In this document: piece after piece, positions 6,166-10,599 of the stretch
Position numbering within the stretch: the first letter of the stretch is position 1
Layout of the letters: each line of letters opens with the position of its first letter
Assembly (NCBI GenBank): GCA_044238875.1
Contig: JBIICM010000083.1
Location: 1 to 10,599, forward strand
Direction of reading: 5' to 3'
Length of the DNA stretch: 10,599 nucleotides
DNA from: JAIBAI01 sp044238875
GTDB taxonomy: Bacteria > Bacteroidota > Bacteroidia > M30B66
Notes under the pieces: generated by a model
Told to the model about the DNA's origin: nothing
Databases searched by the model: none
Seen by the model: only the letters and a program-made list of their open reading frames with translations
Translations under genes and position numbers: made by a program

Positions 6166-7229
6166 AAAGAATAATTGCGTTTGTTTTAAGTATTGCAGCG
6201 CTGATTGCGTTGAAACTCTTGTTTTTTCCGGGTAGAGAATCTGCAAAGAGCAATGATAAGGGCAAGTCTGGCAAAAAGCCCGTAGTAGATGTTGTTGTGC
6301 TGAAAAAAGAAGTTGTCGACATAGTAATAACGGCTACTGCCGGATTAAAGCCAAGGGAGGAACTGGACCTATCAGCCGAAACAGGAGGTCGAATCAGAAA
6401 ATTGTTTTTTACTGAAGGCACCTGGGTTGAAAAAGGAAGTTTACTGGTCAAATTGAGCGATGATGAGTTGCAGGCTCAACTCAGCAAGCAAATGCTGAAT
6501 AAAAAAATGATTGCCCAACGGCTGGCACGCATGGAAAAATTGCTTGCCGTTAACGGAACCAGTCAGGAAGCATTTGATTTGCTGCAGCACGAGGCCGATG
6601 TGACGGATGCTGAAATCGCTTACATAAGGTCACAGATAGCCAAAACCGAAATCAAGGCCCCTTTCAGCGGCATAACCGGTTTGCGATCAGTAAGCGAGGG
6701 CACTGTAGTGCAGTCCGGAATGCCATTGGTACATTTGGTGCAGCAAAATCCGCTGCTGCTCGATTTTTCTATACCCGAGCGTTATGCCGCTCAAATTGAC
6801 CGCAAGGGTCAGGTAAGCTTCAGGGTCAACGGTCTTGATGGGCGCTACTCAGCGAAAATCATTGCGGTGCAACCTGCAGTTCAGGAAGATACCCGCTCAC
6901 TGACAATCAGGGCTGAATTTATAAACAATGGCTATGAACTGCTACCGGGAATGTCGGCAACAGCGACCTTGCAGCTGCAAAAAAATGATGAAGCGCTGAT
7001 GATTCCGACACAGGCTGTAATACCGGTGCTTAAAGGTCAAAAGGTGTTTGTGAGAATGGGCGGAAAGGCCAAAGAGGTGAAAATAAAAACCGGGTTGCGT
7101 CAGGCAGAAAAAATAGAAGTGCTGGAAGGTTTAAAAGAGGGTGATTCGCTCATCGTAACCGGTATCATGTCGCTGAGGGATGATATAGAGGTAGGCCTGA
7201 AAGAAAAAAATAAGCCGGTGAAGCAATAA
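6162..7229 (+). CDS. RND efflux periplasmic adaptor subunit (membrane fusion protein)
   Basis: Periplasmic adaptor linking an RND pump to a TolC-type channel. The 355 residues begin with a basic start and hydrophobic helix (4-22). There is no lipobox cysteine, so it is probably anchored by an uncleaved helix or exported by the Sec signal. Next come the first half of the barrel-sandwich (lipoyl-like) domain (about 66-100, with GGRI and EGTWVEKG), a short alpha-hairpin (about 102-160) and the second half (KAPFSGITGLRSVSEG, 165-180). A beta-barrel domain (about 197-275, including QPAVQEDTRSL) and a membrane-proximal domain (about 278-345, IPTQAVIPV and LEGLKEGDSLIVTG) finish the protein. This is the HlyD/AcrA type used with HAE-1 pumps. 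It is divergent from mqnA, and its stop is 5 bp from the pump start, so the two are co-transcribed. The substrate is unknown. Confidence 0.93.
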   Translation: MKRIIAFVLSIAALIALKLLFFPGRESAKSNDKGKSGKKPVVDVVVLKKEVVDIVITATAGLKPREELDLSAETGGRIRKLFFTEGTWVEKGSLLVKLSDDELQAQLSKQMLNKKMIAQRLARMEKLLAVNGTSQEAFDLLQHEADVTDAEIAYIRSQIAKTEIKAPFSGITGLRSVSEGTVVQSGMPLVHLVQQNPLLLDFSIPERYAAQIDRKGQVSFRVNGLDGRYSAKIIAVQPAVQEDTRSLTIRAEFINNGYELLPGMSATATLQLQKNDEALMIPTQAVIPVLKGQKVFVRMGGKAKEVKIKTGLRQAEKIEVLEGLKEGDSLIVTGIMSLRDDIEVGLKEKNKPVKQ

Positions 7230-7234
7230 CGCCC

Positions 7235-10200
7235 ATGAGCCGTTTATCAGCAATCAGTGTAAACAGACCGGTACTGGCCATTGTGATGAATGTGCTGATC
7301 ATGTTATTTGGCGTGATTGGCTACTATTTTTTGGGTGTTCGTGAGTTTCCCTCTATTGATCCGCCTGTTATAACGGTGAGAACAGGTTACACCGGGGCCA
7401 ATGCCGATGTGGTGGAGTCACAGATTACCGAACCGCTCGAAAAGGCATTGAATGGTATTGAAGGCATCCGCTCTATTTCATCAGCGAGCAACCAGGGCAG
7501 CAGCGTAATAACGGTTGAATTTAATCTGGGCGCCAATCTGGAAGCGGCTGCAAATGATGTGAGAGACAAGGTTTCTCAGGCGGTCAGAAGTCTCCCACAG
7601 GATATTGATGCATTGCCAACCGTTACCAAAGCCGACGCGAATTCAGATGCAATTCTGAGCATGACGGTACAAAGTGATACCAAAAATCAGCTGGAGGTGA
7701 GCGATTATGCAGAACATGTAATCGCTGAGCGTTTACAAACCATACCAGGTGTTAGCAGCCTGCAGATTTGGGGACAGAAGCGTTATGCCATGCGTCTGTG
7801 GCTTGATCCGCTCAAAATGGCAGCCTATAAAATTACTGCCCGCGATGTCAGCAATGCCCTGCAACGCGAGCATATCGAGCTGCCTTCCGGCAGGGTAGAA
7901 GGTGACCAAACGGAGCTCACCGTGAATACCAGGGGTAAATTCATTACGGCCCAAGATTTTGAGCAAATGGTAATTAAGACAACCGACACCCGGAATGTAC
8001 TTTTTCAGGATATTGGTTTCGCCCAGCTCGGCCCGGAAAATGAACAAACCATTTTGCGGCAGAGTGGAACCCCGATGATAGGTCTGGCCCTGGTTCCCCA
8101 GCCCGGAGCCAATTACCTCGATATCGCGGATGAATTCTACAGGCGGTTTGAACAGATAAAAAAGGAAATACCGGAAGATTATAAACTTGATGTGGCACTT
8201 GACAACACACGTTTTATCCGTCAGAGCGTCAATGAAGTACAGGAAACATTGCTGATTGCAATCGTCCTGGTGATACTGATTATTTACCTGTTTTTCCGCG
8301 ACTGGCTGATTTCACTCAGACCCCTGCTCGATATTCCGGTTTCACTGATTGGTACCTTCTTTATCATGTACCTGCTGGGTTATTCTATCAATGTGCTTAC
8401 CCTGCTTGCCATCGTACTGGCCACCGGACTTGTGGTTGACGATGGAATAGTGGTTACCGAAAATATTTACCGCAAGATAGAGGCGGGGATGAAACCGGTA
8501 GAGGCCTCCATAAAGGGCGCTGCTGAGATTTTTTTTGCGGTCATTTCTACGTCGGTTACCCTGGCCGCTGTATTCATGCCGGTTATTTTTCTTGAAGGTT
8601 TTGTAGGCCGGCTGTTCAGGGAGTTTGGCGTGGTATTATCATCAGCAGTGCTTATTTCAGCGTTTGTTTCACTCACGCTTACTCCCATGCTGAATGCCTA
8701 TCTTGTGAGGAAGGATGTACACCGCAAAAGCAGGTTTTACATTGCCACTGAGCCTTTCTTCTTGGGTATGACCGCGCGCTACCGGCAAACACTCGACCGG
8801 TTTCTGCAAAGGAGAAGACTGGCTTTTTTGGTTGTCGGAATTACTGTAGTACTGATGGTCTCTATTTACAAGCTCATTCCGTCAGAACTAGCCCCGCTTG
8901 AAGATCGAAGCTGGCTGCGATTACAGGTTACGGCTCCCGAAGGTGCTTCGTTTGAGTATACGGATGCCTTTATGATGAAGCTGACTGATTTTGTAAATGA
9001 TTCAATTCCTGAAAAACGCGTATTACTCACCGTAACTTCCCCTAATTTTACTGGCTCAGGCTCTGCCAATACAGGTTTTGCGCGACTTGTGTTAACCGAA
9101 CCTTCTGCGCGCGACCGCACGCAGCAACAGCTCGCCGCCTATGTGAACCGGATTACGGCTACATTTCCCGAAGCAAGGACTTTTGTAATACAACAGCAGA
9201 CCATTTCTGCGGGTGGATTTGGAGGCCTACCGGTGCAGTTTGTGATACAGGCGCCCAACTTCCAGAAACTGAAAGCCGTATTGCCGAAAATTCTTGCGGA
9301 GGCATCGAAAAGCAAGATACTGCAAAATGTAGATGCCAACCTGAAATTCAACAAACCAGAACTCAATATCCGCATCAACCGCATTAAAGCAGCTATGCTT
9401 GGGATTTCTGCAGCTGATATTGCACAAACCCTTCAGCTGAATCTCAGTGGCGGACGACTGGCTTATTTCACCATGAATGGCAAGCAGTATAATGTAATTG
9501 CGCAGGTTTCGCGCGAAAATAGAGATGAACCGCCTGACCTGAAAAGCATGTATGTGCAGAATGCCCGCGGTGATTTAATTCAGTTGGATAATCTCGCTGA
9601 AATGGCAGAGGAGAGCAGTCCGCCGCAATTGTACCATTACAACCGCTACTCGTCGGCTACCATCAGCGCCGGACTCGCACCGGATGTAACCATTGCAGCC
9701 GGAATAAAAGAAATGGAATCGATTGCCTCCAGGGTGCTTGATGAAACATTCAGCACCGCCTTGTCGGGCGCCTCAAGGGATTATGCCGAAAGTTCAGCCA
9801 ATATTCTCTATGCTTTTCTGCTTGCCCTCCTTTTGATTTACCTTGTTCTGGCGGCTCAGTTTGAAAGTTTCAGAGATCCGCTGATCATTATGCTTACCGT
9901 TCCGCTGGCACTTGCGGGTGCGCTTTTCTCTCTTTGGTATTTCAATCAGACCATGAATATTTTCAGTCAGATCGGCATCATCATGCTCATCGGGTTGGTT
10001 ACAAAAAACGGTATCCTGATTGTTGAATTTGCCAATCAGTTACGAAACAGGGGCATGAGCAAGGCAGAAGCCATCAGAGACGCAGCTACAGCAAGGCTTC
10101 GGCCTATACTGATGACCAGCCTGGCCACCGCCCTCGGCGCACTGCCCATTGCCCTTGCCCTTGGGGCTGGTGCAAAGAGCCGAATGGGGATGGGTATAGT

Positions 10201-10303
10201 GGTGGTGGGTGGTCTTTTGTTCTCGCTTATCCTAACCCTGTATGTTATTCCTGCAATGTACACCTATATTTCAACGGGAAGAAAGGAGGAAAATGCCGCT
10301 TAA
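7235..10303 (+). CDS. RND family efflux pump, inner-membrane proton/drug antiporter (AcrB/HAE-1 type)
   Basis: Trimeric inner-membrane pump driven by proton import, exporting hydrophobic or amphiphilic compounds through the adaptor and TolC channel. At 1022 residues it is near the usual 1020-1050. It shows the duplicated RND layout: one helix (about 12-32), a large periplasmic loop, helices about 337-490, a helix at about 528-548, a second large loop and helices about 855-1008. The proton-relay residues are complete. D402 and D403 in GLVVDDGIVVTEN match AcrB Asp407/408. K924 in TKNGILIVEF matches Lys940. R954 and T961 (RLRPILMT) match Arg971 and Thr978. These residues separate it from heavy-metal CusA-type and SecDF pumps. 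The gene overlaps the following tolC-like gene by 11 bp. No regulator lies nearby, and specificity cannot be read from the sequence. Confidence 0.95.
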   Translation: MSRLSAISVNRPVLAIVMNVLIMLFGVIGYYFLGVREFPSIDPPVITVRTGYTGANADVVESQITEPLEKALNGIEGIRSISSASNQGSSVITVEFNLGANLEAAANDVRDKVSQAVRSLPQDIDALPTVTKADANSDAILSMTVQSDTKNQLEVSDYAEHVIAERLQTIPGVSSLQIWGQKRYAMRLWLDPLKMAAYKITARDVSNALQREHIELPSGRVEGDQTELTVNTRGKFITAQDFEQMVIKTTDTRNVLFQDIGFAQLGPENEQTILRQSGTPMIGLALVPQPGANYLDIADEFYRRFEQIKKEIPEDYKLDVALDNTRFIRQSVNEVQETLLIAIVLVILIIYLFFRDWLISLRPLLDIPVSLIGTFFIMYLLGYSINVLTLLAIVLATGLVVDDGIVVTENIYRKIEAGMKPVEASIKGAAEIFFAVISTSVTLAAVFMPVIFLEGFVGRLFREFGVVLSSAVLISAFVSLTLTPMLNAYLVRKDVHRKSRFYIATEPFFLGMTARYRQTLDRFLQRRRLAFLVVGITVVLMVSIYKLIPSELAPLEDRSWLRLQVTAPEGASFEYTDAFMMKLTDFVNDSIPEKRVLLTVTSPNFTGSGSANTGFARLVLTEPSARDRTQQQLAAYVNRITATFPEARTFVIQQQTISAGGFGGLPVQFVIQAPNFQKLKAVLPKILAEASKSKILQNVDANLKFNKPELNIRINRIKAAMLGISAADIAQTLQLNLSGGRLAYFTMNGKQYNVIAQVSRENRDEPPDLKSMYVQNARGDLIQLDNLAEMAEESSPPQLYHYNRYSSATISAGLAPDVTIAAGIKEMESIASRVLDETFSTALSGASRDYAESSANILYAFLLALLLIYLVLAAQFESFRDPLIIMLTVPLALAGALFSLWYFNQTMNIFSQIGIIMLIGLVTKNGILIVEFANQLRNRGMSKAEAIRDAATARLRPILMTSLATALGALPIALALGAGAKSRMGMGIVVVGGLLFSLILTLYVIPAMYTYISTGRKEENAA
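10284..10289 (+). promoter_or_regulatory. Strong Shine-Dalgarno AGGAGG before the TolC-family gene
   Basis: AGGAGG lies only 3 nt before the ATG at 10293, inside the last codons of the pump gene. Such a full anti-SD match is uncommon in Bacteroidota, where most starts in this window lack one. It supports the 10293 start, although the spacing is shorter than usual. Confidence 0.6.
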
Positions 10304-10599
10304 ACACCTTTTTCTGTCGCTTATTTGCGGAATGGTAATAAATGCAACTGCTCAATCGCTGTTACTGCCGGAGGAGGCCGTACAGCAAGTGCTGCAACGC
10401 AACCTTCAGCTTGAAATGGAAAGAAAAAACCAGACAGCGGCTGAGGTGGTAAAAACCCCTGGTAATGCCGGTTTTTTACCTTCCCTGCAAGTGAACAGCG
10501 GCTACACCTTGCAGAGCATTGATCTTAAGCAGGAATTCTCAAACGGCCTGCAGGTTGACCGTTCCGGTGTTGGCTCAAGCAATATGCAGGCCTCACTTG
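10293..10599 (+). CDS. TolC-family outer-membrane efflux channel, N-terminal part (cut by window end)
   Basis: The first 102 codons of an outer-membrane factor that would complete the tripartite pump. A signal peptide (1-20; KH then LFLSLICGMVI, with ATA before Q21) is followed by PEEAVQQVLQRNLQLEMERKN (26-46), the first coiled helix of OEP repeats. GNAGFLPSLQVNSGY (57-71) is the family's turn into the first outer-membrane strand. The frame stays open to the window edge with no stop or frameshift. The start overlaps the pump's 3' end by 11 bp and has an AGGAGG upstream. An in-frame ATG at codon 14 would destroy the signal peptide, so I reject it. Typical family members are about 420-470 residues, so about three quarters of the gene is outside the window. 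Confidence 0.9.
   Translation, partial: MPLKHLFLSLICGMVINATAQSLLLPEEAVQQVLQRNLQLEMERKNQTAAEVVKTPGNAGFLPSLQVNSGYTLQSIDLKQEFSNGLQVDRSGVGSSNMQASL

Noticed and set aside
6116..6451. Minus-strand open frame of 111 codons crossing the adaptor start and the divergent region
   Set aside because: It is a Ser/Thr-rich antisense translation of the adaptor N-terminus, with no recognisable product.
8866..9427. Minus-strand open frames opposite the second periplasmic loop of the RND pump
   Set aside because: The pump is intact through the region. The antisense frames have no start signals or domains.
1..10599. CRISPR arrays, tRNA or rRNA genes, complete insertion sequences
   Set aside because: No regularly spaced repeats, no cloverleaf-like segments and no intact transposase with terminal repeats were seen. 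Almost all of 341-10599 is accounted for by coding sequence.

Overview
The window looks like chromosomal DNA from a member of the Bacteroidota. The evidence is the gene content: a TPR / PD40 propeller / carboxypeptidase-regulatory-like envelope protein of the kind found around type IX secretion and gliding, a Bacteroidota-style Rpn/PD-(D/E)XK transposase tail, promoter-like TTTG / TAnnTTTG sequences, and few strong Shine-Dalgarno sites. The futalosine-pathway gene mqnA argues against a classical-menaquinone lineage such as Bacteroides. The exact genus cannot be told from this stretch.

Layout. Positions 1-312 are a decayed accessory patch: the C-terminal tail of an Rpn-family nuclease/transposase (136-312, +), preceded by about 130 bp with a strong hairpin and a short imperfect direct repeat. 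From 341 to 6014 five genes run on the minus strand in transcription order mqnA (chorismate dehydratase), a TPR/PD40/CarboxypepD-reg exported protein, a LolD-type ABC ATPase, a RecQ helicase and a 3-methyladenine DNA glycosylase. Gaps are 30, 48 and 32 bp, followed by a 4-bp overlap, so this is probably one operon mixing quinone synthesis, envelope and DNA-repair functions. Positions 6015-6161 are a divergent intergenic region with candidate promoters facing both ways.

From 6162 to the right edge, on the plus strand, lies a tripartite RND efflux operon: periplasmic adaptor, HAE-1-type inner-membrane pump (catalytic Asp pair, Lys, Arg and Thr all present) and the first 102 codons of a TolC-family outer-membrane channel, cut by the window end. 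Together these would make a proton-driven export machine spanning both membranes. No regulator is visible, so the substrate cannot be assigned.

I do not see an obviously new biological system. The points most worth checking are a hairpin that could couple translation of the exported propeller protein to mqnA, the PorE-like architecture without an OmpA domain, the recQ-glycosylase overlap, and the degenerate element at the left edge.
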